Assembly (NCBI RefSeq): GCF_041956535.1 | Contig: NW_027192193.1 | Coordinates: 512,235-576,234 of the forward strand | Origin: Calcarisporiella thermophila CBS 279.70 | Taxonomy: Eukaryota > Calcarisporiellomycota | Reading direction: 5' to 3' | Length of the DNA: 64,000 nucleotides | In this document: piece by piece, positions 46,783-57,778 of the stretch | Layout: each line of letters begins with the position of its first letter | How positions within the stretch are numbered: position 1 is the stretch's first letter | The notes under the pieces: generated by a model | The model's database searches: none | Seen by the model: the letters and a program-made list of their open reading frames with translations, nothing else | Told to the model about the DNA's origin: nothing | Made by a program: the position numbers and the translations under genes

Positions 46783-48513
46783 TGGAGCAAGAGAACGCAA
46801 GACAGACAGCTGAATGAACCGATCAGTCTAATATAAGGCAGAGCCGGCTTGGGGAAGACAGAGCTGAAAGAGGCATTTATATCCACACACAAAAAAATGA
46901 AACCGGTTTCAATCATAAAGTGGTGCGCAGATGATGTGCAATCGGGCTGCGCATAAATGGAAGGTAAGCGGCTCGATCACCTGTGGGGAAACCTTTTTCT
47001 GAGTTAATTAGCTCCTGCACAAGCGGTTGGTTCTAGGCGATGAGAAAGAGCAGGCGGGCGACTATGACATTGGCCGACACCATTTCCTGCGGGCATGACG
47101 AGCAGATGCTCAGCAGAGGTGCAGGCGCATCAGATGACAGCCTCTCGCATCGCGCTAATTCCCGGCCCTCCCCTTTGCTCTGAAATCAAGGCAAGCCGGC
47201 TTGACAGCCCGCAGCTAGGCCCAGAACGTGGAGTGCTGTTTTCCTCAGTCGAGTCACATGGAACAAAACGGTTTCATCCTGAGTTACAAGGCGGATTTGC
47301 ATTTTAACTTCTGAAACCCCCTCTTTCCTTTTTGACTCCTGCTGCGATGCGCTGCGCCAACTGCCATGCTACTCTCCAATGCCGTGCCGCTCACCAATGA
47401 GGAAAGTGGCAGAGCATCCTCCCCCCTCGACACCCCGGCAATAGGCCGCTCGTTTGGCATGGCGACTCGGAGCTCTCCAGAAACACAGCAGAGAAAGGGT
47501 GGGGGAGAGTGCGCAAGCAAACGGTACCCCACCTGTCTCTAATATTTTTCCACGACATGACATTGTCACCGCCCCTCTCCTCCCTTCCACCACCCCACCG
47601 TGCGAACAAGCTGACATATTGGGCAAATCTATATGTGGCCAACGCCGCTACAAAATACCCTATTCCTGTTGAGTGCTACGTAAATAGGTTTCAGAAGGGG
47701 AGGCGGGGGAGAAAGAGGAGGAGCAGGAGAGCAAAGCTGCTGATTGACAGGATTTCACTCTAGAATTAAAGGACTTAACTTTAGATGTCGAAGATATCTA
47801 CCCGGGCCGTGTGTAAAAATTTCGGCCCATAAACTGCCGTATCTGAGCTAATCTCGAGCCTCTCCGGGTCTACGCGACACGTAGGATCCATCCACCGTTT
47901 TTGTTTTTGCTCTTTGGATGGCTTTGGCCGTGGAAGCGTCCGAGGAACGTTTAGCCGTGTAGATGCAACGCCTCTATTGAACCAGACCTGGGATATGTCT
48001 TACTTTATGCACTTGTCGTGAGAAACTATCTGCATACTTATTGGGATGAAAGGGCACTCGCCTCAGTAGATGCCAATACCATGGCTCAATCCAAAGCCAT
48101 GGGTATCAACCCCTCGTCTTCCAAGCCAACCTCTCTGCCGTGATAACACACGAAACCCATGTAGACACACCAGTGAGGCTGCTCTCGCTGAGGAAGCGTC
48201 ACCCATAGGCCCGAGCAATGGCGGCATTCACAAATCGTAACGGCGTCGAGGCAGGGGAGGACGGGGAACAAGCGTGCAAAGCAGGCGGTGGGGAAGCGAA
48301 ACAAAACAAAGGGTAATTCAACTTAGTGGCATTTTTATTAGGATGAGGGGAGAGAGTTGAAGTGGCGGTTGTGTGGCCGCGTAGTTCCGTTCGTGGAGTT
48401 TGCATGCAAATTATCTTAAAGAATGGGCACCAAGCAAAAGGAGTTGAACCGACATTGGACAATAGACAACAATGATAAATATATTACAAGTACATAAATA
48501 CCCTACAACACTC
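46783..48513. other. 1.7-kb intergenic upstream of the sugar porter
   Basis: Upstream of the sugar porter and downstream of SNX4, both on the minus strand. It is visibly richer in GC than other gaps here (especially 47050-47500). GTGGGG/CCCCAC-like strings that could suit a CreA/Mig1-type repressor occur, for example near 46982, but such short strings are weak evidence. Several short overlapping ORFs on both strands lack coding character. No gene is called. Confidence 0.4.
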
Positions 48514-50434
48514 TCATTTGATTTTCTCAAGAATGGGTATAATACTTTCCCAGACCTTCATACTCTACATGAAAATACGAGAGGTGAGCACCGCAACCGT
48601 CAAGGCAGCCGCCGTCCAGCATGGGCGCGGAATGGGATGAAGCTTACCTCTCGATAAAAGTCCGCGTTTGCCTGCGCATGTCCGGCCAAAAGTTCCTTCA
48701 TTTCCAACTGGTGTATCTTCTGGAAATTGGTCCATTCGTGCTCCACCGTTTCGGAAAAGACCCTCGACTCTTCGCTGCTCGTTTGCACAGCCTCCTTCAA
48801 CTCCTCGATTTTCACCCCCAGCTTCTCCATTCGCTCCTCACGCACCCGCTCGCCCTTGGCAATCTTCTCGCGCAAATAGCCAGTCAGGCCAATGGTGCCG
48901 CGCTGTAGGCGCTCGCGTTCATGAGTCGCGGACTGCAGATACGCTGCCAACTCTTCATAGTCGAGCTGTTTCTGGTCACGGAGCTTGAGCACGTCTTTGA
49001 TACTCTGACTGTATTGAATAATCTCATGAAGCTGGGTGAGGAAATTAGAGCTCTCATGGTCATTCTTGAGGTGAAAAGCAACAGATTAGTCGACATAGAA
49101 TCAATAACACATTTCATTTTTTTTCTTCCCCACCCACCAGCATCTTAATCCCACCCACATAATCAACAAGCACCGATGCCATCCCGTCCAGCCCCCCCAT
49201 AATAAATGTTTCTATCTGCCCTAGCTTGACGAAACTCGCCGATAGGTCCATGAAGTCTTGCTCCAACTCTATTCTGCGCTTCACAATGCGGTGATGCATG
49301 TTTTCGGCTGCCATGAGGCTTTCTTCAATTTTGTTGACCGTGTCGCGCATTTGGACATATTTTTCATCCTTCTCCCTGAGTTTAGTGAACACATTTAGGA
49401 GCGAGTCACCGAGGGAGTCCAGCGTAGTGCCATGTTTGGGCAGGGTTGCGCAGACGATGGACTATGGATCAGGTTCAGAGGGGTAAGATACAGACAACGC
49501 CGGAAAAGAGCTGAAACATCAACCTAAGTAAAAAAAAAAAAAAACAATATTAATACTTACAAAATCGGATGCTTCAAGGAAACAACGCAGATGCTCCGTC
49601 CGCTGTAGGACTGGATGTCTGGCAAGCCGTTGCAGAAATCGCTCCAAGCTGATTCTGCGCCTCTCAATAAACTCATCACTGAACCGGTCGCCGGTAATGT
49701 ATTCTAGGTAGTAAACGTCTTGGGGTCATTTTTATATTCGCACCCATGTGGTATAACTTAGATTACCTAAGCGGTGCTTGCCGGGAAGCGGTGGGAGGGC
49801 TGCTGCAGGATACTCTCGCAACAGCTCGTATAATAAAACAAAATCCTGATAGCGTCTACGCACCGATGCCACCTTATTCTTAAAGCTTTCCAGCGATGTC
49901 TAAGTCAGAGTGCAATGCGTAATAAACACTATGATCCCTATGTCTTTCAAAAGAGAAATGCGCTATTTGCGCTTACCTCGGTTGTGACCAAATATGACAC
50001 ATGGGCATCCTTATCCCGTGTAACTTCTGGTGAAGTAACATGAATTTCCATGAACATCCCATCCGGCGCCCTCTCGTCGTCTCTACTCCCATTGTATTTT
50101 CCAGACGCATTCTCGCCATTATTCACCTGGCTAGGCTCTGTGGTAGTGCCGTATGGACTTTTGGTGTTTTTCTAATACAAGAGAGGATGGGGAGAGCACA
50201 AGGTGATTAGAGGGATGTGAAATGGCTTCATGGTTGAATTGGCAGCTTAATGAATTTTACCTGGATTTCATTATATGCTTCCGCAGGCTTATCCTCCTGT
50301 TTCACTTGCTTAATGCCCTTGGCGGGTGCGGTGGGAGTGACGGTTGGGGCGGTCAGAGGGGTAGGCAGGGTTTCTGTGTCCGTTGCGCCGGTGTCGAACT
50401 GAATGGAATGTTCAGTAGAATCAGACATGGACAA
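48514..50434 (-). CDS. SNX4: Sorting nexin Snx4/Atg24 (PX-BAR)
   Basis: Seven exons (50261-50434, 49977-50171, 49767-49899, 49561-49703, 49138-49461, 48648-49064 and 48514-48564) give 478 aa. After a 100-residue disordered start comes the PX domain: MEIHVTSPEVTRDKDAHVSYLV, VRRRYQDFVLLYELL (phosphoinositide Arg), ALPPLPGKHRL, and FIERRRISLERFLQRLARHPVLQ. The C-terminal 270 residues are a BAR-type helical coil (EKYVQMRDTVNKIEESLMAAE, FVKLGQIETFIMGGL). The TRDKDAHVSYLV start and LERFLQRLARHP fit Snx4 best among nexins. Snx4 binds PI3P on endosomes and recycles SNAREs and Atg27, and acts in selective autophagy. A second in-frame ATG two codons later is equally possible as start. Confidence 0.86.
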
Positions 50435-50652
50435 GATTAGGGAGTCTTATTAATGGACAGCTGAAGAATTAGAAGGGAATCTTTTAAGGGAAAAGCCGCA
50501 GAAACCACTTTTTGTAACTGCCTCCATTTTCAGGCGGTTACATTGTACCCCGCCACCGAATAATTTCCAAGTAAAGACATTTGAGTTCCGATTTGTTGAA
50601 GCAGAAAAAAAATTAAGCATAGGAAAAAAAAATACACATAGGGTATATTACA

Positions 50653-52929
50653 TTATGATTTTGAAATGTCGCTCCAAACTTTCCTTAGCTCCTCCAGGGC
50701 TTCCGTCACCCCCAACTCGTCTTTCTTGCTGCCCTGCTGATCCCACCGAAGGAAAGCCTTCTCCGTGAAGGATTCCATAAAGTCTCTTTGGGCTAACTGC
50801 GGACGACGACGGATTAAACTTAGCATCAACAAGTGCGTGTACACCACAAGAAAAGCCCAATCGTCCTCCGCCGAACTCTCCAGTAGCTCCATTCCAAGGG
50901 TCTCTAGGATATGGGTGCCAATCTCTCCCAATTTTTCCCAAGGCCCGCCGCCGATGTCCACTGCGGTGTCTCGAGATATCAACACGGCCAACACTTGCAC
51001 TGGACCTGTAAGTGCTTTCAACTCCTGCCTGTTCCACACACTCGCAACGTATTCAGCCAGGATTAGGGGAGCTCCAAAGTCGATTAGGGCGGCTCTGGCC
51101 TTGTCGCTCGTGCTAGCAAAGTGAGCAAAAGCCGGAGCAAGGAGTTGAGTGAAATCGATGGGGGGCTCTGCATGCTGAGGCGATGGTATACTAGTGGAAG
51201 GGGTCAGTTTGGTAATTACCGTTGGGTGGATTCAAAATGAATTACCTATACTGGCAAAACTGAAGTAAGAAAGGGAGAATGGTAACGGTTTCCTCTTCAA
51301 GGGAAGCATCCTCGGACAACCAGGCAGAGAGGATGCGAATGCTGGCAGAAATCAAAGGATCGTTTGCAAGCTGCGGTACCCCTTGGTCTCCATACAGGTC
51401 CTACGGAGATAATCATGGCATAGAAATAAATGGAGCGTTCTCCAAACGGCCGTCCAGAAGTGACCATTTTCTAGAACAGACATTTACCCTCATATCGGCC
51501 AAAAACTCCATGATAGCCCGAAAAGTTTCCACCAAATTCCCTTGAATCTTTAAAAGCATTTCATAGCCTAAAGTCTCTTCGCGATCCGCCACTACGCCCA
51601 AATAGGTCAGAGCATTCTCTAAGATTTCGTAGCATGAAACAAGAACTCTGGCTTTCTCCCTCGGCCCCTCAGTGCTTTTGCTCTTACTTCTCAGCTCGCC
51701 TTCCTCGTCCAGAAACAGTCGTATTTCCACGCAAGCAAGATGAATGACAAGCGCTGCAAACTTCTCTGCGTTTTCGCGCTCCACCGCTTTGTCAAGCCGC
51801 ATTTTCTCACTCTGGCGAGGAGTGGGTTGCGCAAGATCAACAAATAGCCACCGGGGAGAAAGGTGTCGAAGTAGAGAGGCAGTGAGACAGAGAGCGGTAT
51901 CCCGCGTGGGGGACGGGAGTTTGGTCGTGAGAAGTTGGCGGAGACCTTCTTTGAGATTGGAGGGCCAGTCGCTACCTGCGGGAACCGCTGTAAACGCCTT
52001 TCATCGATTCATTTAGTAAGTATGAAGGGGGTGAATTTGTTCAACTAAAAAAAAACCTACTTGTGGCGGTATATGTTCAAATACACGCCCAAACCATTCT
52101 AGTAGATCGATTTTGAGCTTGTCGTGTTGAGACTTGAAGGTGGCAGATAAAGCAGGAAGCACTGCCTCAAAGAAGAAACTGAGCTTAGGGTGTTCCCTGG
52201 AAACAAGACCAATGGAGATGTGCTCAAGTAAACGGAGGGCAAGTTCTTTTTCAACCTCTGTTGAGTGGAAACGGATAATAGAGTTAATAGAGAAGAAGAG
52301 AGAGTAGGAATAGGTCTGCCTACCGCTCTTGCTCATATCCAAAATGCTAATTATTCGTAAAAGTATATCCTTTTCCAGTATCTTCTCAAGGCCCTTTTCC
52401 CCGGCCGAGAGTCGAATATAGATTCGCAAAATGTCTTCGGTGACTTCTGTCGCGTCACTAACGCGAAAATAAAGGGAAAATAAGCGTACCCGAATACGAA
52501 GGAGAGAGAAAAAATAAATCTTACTTCGGCTCAATAAGCTTTGAGAGGGTAGGAATCCGTTCTGTAAGCTCCTCTGTCTGAGCCAATTCGTCCACCATTG
52601 AAAAACAGTACAAAATGCTAACCGCAATTGACCTAAAGGTCGATTCTGGGATTTCTTGCTCAGGCTTGGCCTCTAACGCCATCAAAAAATGAAGTCAGAG
52701 TTGAAAAGTAATCGATCAAACTAAGGGTTCATTTACTCGTTTTCATTAGTCGTTCCAAAAATTTGAAGTTCATTCCATTAAACACACGCCGAACCGACTC
52801 TGGATTTTCCTGATTTAGCAGGCGAGGGAGAAGTAACAGGGCTACAAATTTGGACTCATCCGATGTGCCCGGCCGTAACAGGGCGAGACATCGCTCGATT
52901 TCGGAGTGGGCTGTCGATGCTTGCTCCAT
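50653..52929 (-). CDS. Neurochondrin-family protein
   Basis: A multi-exon gene of about eight exons. The start MEQASTAHSEIERCLALLRPGTSDESKFVALLLLPRLL carries the neurochondrin hallmark (LL..GTSDE.KFVALLLLPRLL), followed by RVFNGMNFKFLERLM. The rest is all-helical, armadillo-like, with blocks such as DILRIYIRLSAGEKGLEKIL, ALRLLEHISIGLVSREHP, ILSAWLSEDASLEEE and LLMLSLIRRRPQLAQRDFM near the C-terminus. Neurochondrin proteins are cytosolic and bind receptors and membranes in animals; the fungal members have no settled role. I did not fix every exon boundary; exon bodies lie near 52730-52929, 52540-52680, 52330-52460, 52070-52260, 51490-52000, 51250-51400 and 50653-51195. Confidence 0.75.
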
Positions 52930-53085
52930 GGTTCTCGATCTGACAAGTTCATTTAATTATTTTCTCGAAATAACAATCATGAAAAATGTGACTGCCTGGG
53001 CTGCTTATAGGAATGGATAATTATGTTGACAATAGTAAATGGAAGGGGGAGGGGGGGTATCAAGGCGCAAGTAGGTGATATAATA

Positions 53086-53801
53086 CTACAATGGGATAAA
53101 CTTTTCGATAGGAATCAACAATCCTATCAGGATAAACGTAAGCGACACTGTTAAAAGCTGCATGCTAGTGTATCGAGCATTCACTAGCCAACTCAATGAA
53201 AACCAGCTCTATCCACATAAAGACGAAAACCAACTCCAATATCAGTGTATGTAGGGGAAAAAAATCACCAAGCATACCTTTTTGACTTCAACTGAACTTG
53301 CCTCTACTGGCGTTTCCCGCAGGTTAATATCGGCTAACCAACAATCCACGACATTCTCTACGACCTGCCTACGCTCAACAACCTGTCGCCAATCCGCATC
53401 TCCAAAGTTTTCGGTTTCTTCGCGAGTCAAACACACTGCCTGTATCAAAAACTTATCGCCTTTGCATACATTCGAATCACATCGGACTAGTAGAAAATAA
53501 AACATGGTTTTGTTTAGATGGCTCGCCATCTTGTTAGGATTGAGGCATTTAATCTACCATAAATTTGCACGCTTTTCATGGGCATTATCCCCACCACCAC
53601 GGGCTTGACACTATATCGACGTACTGCATTTGTTTTGAACTTCAATCCTACGAACGTGTCGCCCACATTTTTTACCAACATTTTGCTAACATATCCGGAC
53701 GCGTTTTTCGTTGGATAGAACACGAATTCAGAGGGCGAGAGGCGGATGTGAGGGCCATCGTTATAATATAGCTCTCTAGAGGACTTGAGTGAGCTGCTCA
53801 T
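53086..53801 (-). CDS. SCS2: VAP/Scs2-type MSP-domain tail-anchored ER protein
   Basis: Three exons (53558-53801, 53278-53486 and 53086-53208) give 191 aa. The MSP domain covers residues about 15-110: HIRLSPSEFVFYPTKN, SKMLVKNVGD, FVGLKFKTNAVRRYSVKP (the KxKT/RRY.VxP stretch that binds FFAT peptides), GIMPMKSVQIYV, and KFLIQAV after the first intron. The short last exon ends in a hydrophobic segment (LLTVSLTFILIGLLI) only six residues from the stop, a tail anchor. VAP proteins sit in the ER membrane and hold lipid-transfer proteins at contact sites. It is shorter than yeast Scs2 because the linker is brief. It is divergent from the antiporter gene. Confidence 0.85.
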
Positions 53802-54077
53802 TATATCATGGATGCTGGAATGGAATAGAGAGGCGAGCGGTGAGGAGCGATTACCAATGATCGAGGGAAGAAGTCAGTGACTGTTGGTAAGGTCGCCACC
53901 AATTTCAACTCCCAGTTAAATGCGTATAAAATTAAAATAGCAATAAGTAACTGGCCGATATTTTGGTTTGCCAGTGCATTGTATTGATTGGGCCGCTTCT
54001 TTGAAAGGGTTGACTATTTATTGTAAGGAAGAGTCTGTTATTTTCCTCTATAGAGGGCTGTATTGTGACGAGTGGAT

Positions 54078-55262
54078 ATGTATAGCATAGAGATACAGTT
54101 TTTGATCGTATTTATTATTTTTGTGGTTTTTGCGAAAATATTGGGGGCAGCATGTCGGTTTCTAAAGCAACCCAGAGTTATCGGAGAATTATTGTCAGGA
54201 TTGGTGCTGGGACCAACCGCAATCAATATTATGCCCGCGATACAGGTTGAGAGCAGCGTGGAAATTTGCATCAGAGTGTTTTCACAGATTGGGGTTATTC
54301 TGATCATCTTCTATGCTGCGCTCGGGATGAACTTTGCAAATGTAAAAGGTATGATCAAAGTAGTCATCGCTGCAGGAATACTGGGCGTGATAATACCATT
54401 TGGTGTCATCACCGGGATATGCGTGGCGCTGGGGCTTTCAGTAAAGGAGTCGATATTTATCGGCCTCTCACTTAGTGCCACAAGTGTGGCAGTTTCCGTG
54501 CAGACACTTAAAGAGCTGAACAAGACAGAGTCTCACCAAGATTCTAATCTTGATGAGGCCACAACCTTGGTACTCGTTGCGACCGTAGACGATATAACGA
54601 TCATACTGTGTCTGTCTATCTTTTCTGCAATGACCACTTCGGATGTCTCACAGATTGGCATGGTTATTGGAAGAATGGCCGCATTTTTTGTTTTGTGTGG
54701 AGGAGGGGTCTGGTATTGTAGGAAGCATATTGCCAGATTGTTGAACTGGGCATTCGATGAAGGAGATTTGCAGGTGGTGACAATGGCCATTGTTTTCGCA
54801 TATGCGGTTGGGGCCGAGATAGGCGGTAAGATCTCTGCGATAACAGGTGCGTTTATCGTTGGCGTCATCATGGGGAAGGAAGAACTGAATTTAAACGAGT
54901 ATTTCAAGACTTTGTCGGAAGGATTTTTCGCCACTCTGTTTTTTGTAAGCATTGGCTTATTTGTGGACCTAAGGGGCGTGACGTCCGGAGTAGCCATATT
55001 TATTCCGACCATCCTGGTTGCAGCGGTTGCAACCAAAATCATGGGCGGGTTTATTGGCGGGATGCTAGGGGGCATGAAGTGGAAACCAAGTTTAAGATTG
55101 TCTCTAGGGATGGTTGGACGGGGAGAGGTCGGTCTCATCCTCGCTGTCCAAGGGCTACGGGAAGGGATATTGAGCGATGAATACTACACGGCGATCATAT
55201 TGACTGTTATTGCAACCACCCTAATTACACCGCTTTTGATGCGTGCTGCCTTCAAAATCTAG
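54078..55262 (+). CDS. Cation:proton antiporter, prokaryote-like (CPA2/NapA type)
   Basis: A single uninterrupted ORF of 394 aa from the ATG at 54078 (a GTG lies six bases earlier). About twelve hydrophobic segments. CPA2 motifs: PRVIGELLSGLVLGPTAI near the start, a serine/threonine-rich LSATSVAVSVQTLKEL, the ion-site pair in VATVDDITIILCLSIF (DD, as in electrogenic NapA antiporters), GGKISAITGAFIVGVIMG, FFATLFFVSIGLFVDL, and GMVGRGEVGLILA. It has no cytosolic regulatory domain, and the length equals that of bacterial single-domain members rather than the much longer fungal Kha1 or Nha1 types. It has no intron, while neighbours of similar size have several. Likely function is Na+ or K+ for H+ exchange. 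The layout suggests acquisition from a prokaryote. Confidence 0.85.
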   Translation: MYSIEIQFLIVFIIFVVFAKILGAACRFLKQPRVIGELLSGLVLGPTAINIMPAIQVESSVEICIRVFSQIGVILIIFYAALGMNFANVKGMIKVVIAAGILGVIIPFGVITGICVALGLSVKESIFIGLSLSATSVAVSVQTLKELNKTESHQDSNLDEATTLVLVATVDDITIILCLSIFSAMTTSDVSQIGMVIGRMAAFFVLCGGGVWYCRKHIARLLNWAFDEGDLQVVTMAIVFAYAVGAEIGGKISAITGAFIVGVIMGKEELNLNEYFKTLSEGFFATLFFVSIGLFVDLRGVTSGVAIFIPTILVAAVATKIMGGFIGGMLGGMKWKPSLRLSLGMVGRGEVGLILAVQGLREGILSDEYYTAIILTVIATTLITPLLMRAAFKI

Positions 55263-55846
55263 TGTTAAGCTACTTAGCTTTATATACGCTAGTCACTGAT
55301 CTTCTTAATCACTATGGCTACGTTGCTAAGTCATTATCATAATGATATACAGTGTTTGCGTATTTTGGAGTTGTAATGAATCATTTTGAATTATCCTTTT
55401 ATACTAGATATTGTACATCCTTTCCAAACGTCTTTTTCGCTGCTTTTACTATTTAATGTACATTTTCATATCAAACTATCCAGCATTCAAAAACTTTGAA
55501 TTACAACCTTGCTAATTCGATTCAAGTTCGAGTAATAAAGCCATTGGACCCATAGCGGGATCAAACAGTAATGCAGATGAATACTAGAAAGCGCGTAAAG
55601 CTGGATAGGGTGTTCGCCGGGCAAGATGAGGCCACTTGTGAGTTAGCTGCAATTTCTTGCTCACGCGTGCACTCGTTCATGCATGGATTGGGTTCAGTTG
55701 GGGCGAGCGGTGGCAAAATAAAAATATATGTGCAAGTTTTATCTTTCATATTCGCTTCGCTCGTCTTTTTATTTTTTTCTTTGTTAAGCTCGACGGCCGT
55801 TTTTATTTTTTATTTTTTGTGTCCGACTTCGAGAATTGCCGAAACA
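55263..55846. other. Intergenic, 584 bp
   Basis: AT-rich with a T-rich stretch at 55765-55820 before the PQ-loop gene. An ORF starting at 55571 crosses this area but has no coding signature; I do not call it. Confidence 0.4.
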
Positions 55847-56851
55847 ATGTTGCGAGAATTGGTCGCCCTTGGAATGGTGAGCCACAATCCCATGCTGTTG
55901 CGTTTTCCATTCCCGAGCTCGACCCTCTATCTTGTTTCTAATCCTCCCGCAACATAGATATTTGGCCCTGCAGTGGGCTACCTTGACCAGTATAGAATAA
56001 TGCTGAAATTGTCGCGTGCCAATGCCGATGAGAATTCAACAGCAAGAATAGACACAACAGAGAAGAAGGAGAGCAAAGAAGACGATAAGTTAAGGGAGAC
56101 CAAGCGGGAGAAGGAACGGGGCAAGAAAGAGGGCGGATTTAGCAAGGATGTTTGTGGGATATTGCTGGTGGCAAGGTGAAGGATGATGGACTAAATCCTC
56201 AGAGACTCTTGCTTATTTTTTCTGTTTTTTACAGCATCTTCCGGGTCTTCTTCTGGTAAGCTTTTCTGGGCTGATGCCATAAACGGCCTTGCATTTTGAA
56301 GATGGCCTCCACTTCTTAGGTTCGGGAAAAGATTCGACTCGACACTCCTGTATCAGGCCTTGGTCATTATGACCGTTCAGCTCTTGCTCTTGGAGCGTTG
56401 CATCGAGGGCCCGAAGAAAACGCAGAATCCGGGCTCTTTACAGAAGCGCGGCCTCTGGCGCTGGCCCAATTTCACAGATTATCTCGCGTTCCTATCGGCC
56501 CTCGCTCTCGGCCTGGTCACTTACTACACTCTCTTCGGCCGAGATGGCTGGACGGTTGAACTACTCGGGGCTATTGGGTTAAGCTTCGAGGCGGCAGTTC
56601 CCATCCCACAAGCACTTTCCAACTACAGCCGCCGCTCGGTCGAGGGCTTCTCCGCGATGATTGCCGCCTCCTGGATATTTGGCGACTGCTTCAAGACGAT
56701 CTACTATATTACGAGCGGTGCCCCGAGGCAATTTATTGCTGCCGGACTTGTGCAGGTGAGTTTAGATTTTGTAATCCTGGGGCAATTCTTGCTCTACTCA
56801 CGCCAGCTGCGAGCCCTATTTGGGATCGAGCGGAAGAAGCGTGTGGACTGA
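55847..56851 (+). CDS. ANY1: PQ-loop membrane protein (SLC66A2/Any1 type)
   Basis: Four exons (55847-55876, 55958-56175, 56235-56255 and 56320-56851) give 266 aa. First PQ-type repeat: GPAVGYLDQYRIML, then an inserted Lys/Glu-rich loop, then DVCGILLVASIFRVFFWFGKRF. Second repeat: LSFEAAVPIPQALSNYSRRSVEGFSAMIAASWIFGDCFKTIYY, with the PQ motif intact; in the first repeat it reads DQ. The order of two triple-helix bundles and the C-terminal FVILGQFLLYSRQ match SLC66A2 (human PQLC1) and yeast Any1, which antagonises phospholipid flippases at the Golgi and endosomes. Exon 3 is only 21 nt and carries the end of TM3; without it the frame and the motif break. The charged loop of about 45 residues is longer than in relatives. 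Confidence 0.78.
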
Positions 56852-57778
56852 GGGCCGGCCACAAGAGAGCATAAAATGGCCCTGGGGCTCTCGCTCTGTT
56901 CCTCGTAAAAATCATGGTCATGGTTATTTTCATGGATGCCTCCAATATTTATCATCATTATGAGATTTAACGGACTTGAATTTGAACATACTTTTAATCT
57001 ATTTAGAGGATACCTTGTTATTCATCATTTTTGTAATACTTATTCCGATGCTATATATAATGTTAAGAATATGGTGGTTCAAGTTTAACAGAGAACTACA
57101 TTAATACCAGGATATGATCAGCAGTGAAGATTAAGCCACCACAACCAGGGTCTTCTGGAAGATTGCAAAGTAAACCAAGTTTCACGACTTGGTCACTGCA
57201 TCGGAATGAAGATACTCTGAGCGAATCCGGGCCGAGATATACAAAGGATTTGGCCCATGTTACTTTAAATCGTTGAATGATTTAAAGTACCCCACGAGTC
57301 TATCTATGGAAATCCTACAATATCCCTGATATTTTATTCAATGTTCCACAAGAAACCTAACCTACAGAAATGCTGCATTGGAAAACGCGTTCGAAAAAAA
57401 AGATCTCTTCATAAGGACAAATTTTCTAAACATCTCAAGAATCCATTTACTAAATCTTTAGCCGGATCCCATTTAACCTGTCCCAATTTTTGTCTACATC
57501 TTTAACCCAGGAATTCAGTGATACGCGTGTGGATTTGAGTAAGTGCTCTAGTTTGTCGAATTTCGGTGTAAATGCGCGTTTGATCCATGGTGGCTCTCCA
57601 CATCCCTCTTAGATGCATCCATCCAAATACGCACATAATAACTAGAAATATATCCACTGTTAGATCGGAATGACAGAATATGGTGGACTTGGAGACGTAT
57701 GTATACTCTATTTTTACGCGAAGATTACCCAAGTCATTAAGCAGGATAGGCGTCTGTTTCTCTTATTTTTTATAGCTC
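56852..57778. other. Intergenic, 927 bp
   Basis: Between two + strand genes. It holds a perfect 11-bp hairpin (listed separately). Otherwise AT-rich with no gene recognised. Confidence 0.4.
57260..57288. repeat. Hairpin with 11-bp perfect stem, 7-nt loop
   Basis: TACTTTAAATC, then GTTGAAT, then GATTTAAAGTA. A small inverted repeat in otherwise plain intergenic DNA; function unknown. Confidence 0.8.

Noticed and set aside
48425-48470. GGTTCAACTCC on the minus strand, a perfect B-box-like string
   Set aside because: No A-box or cloverleaf is found at the right distance; a chance match near the end of SNX4.
55571-55957. 128-codon open frame before the PQ-loop gene
   Set aside because: It overlaps the true first exon of that gene in another frame, and its composition is a T-run translated as Phe/Ser; no homology recognised.
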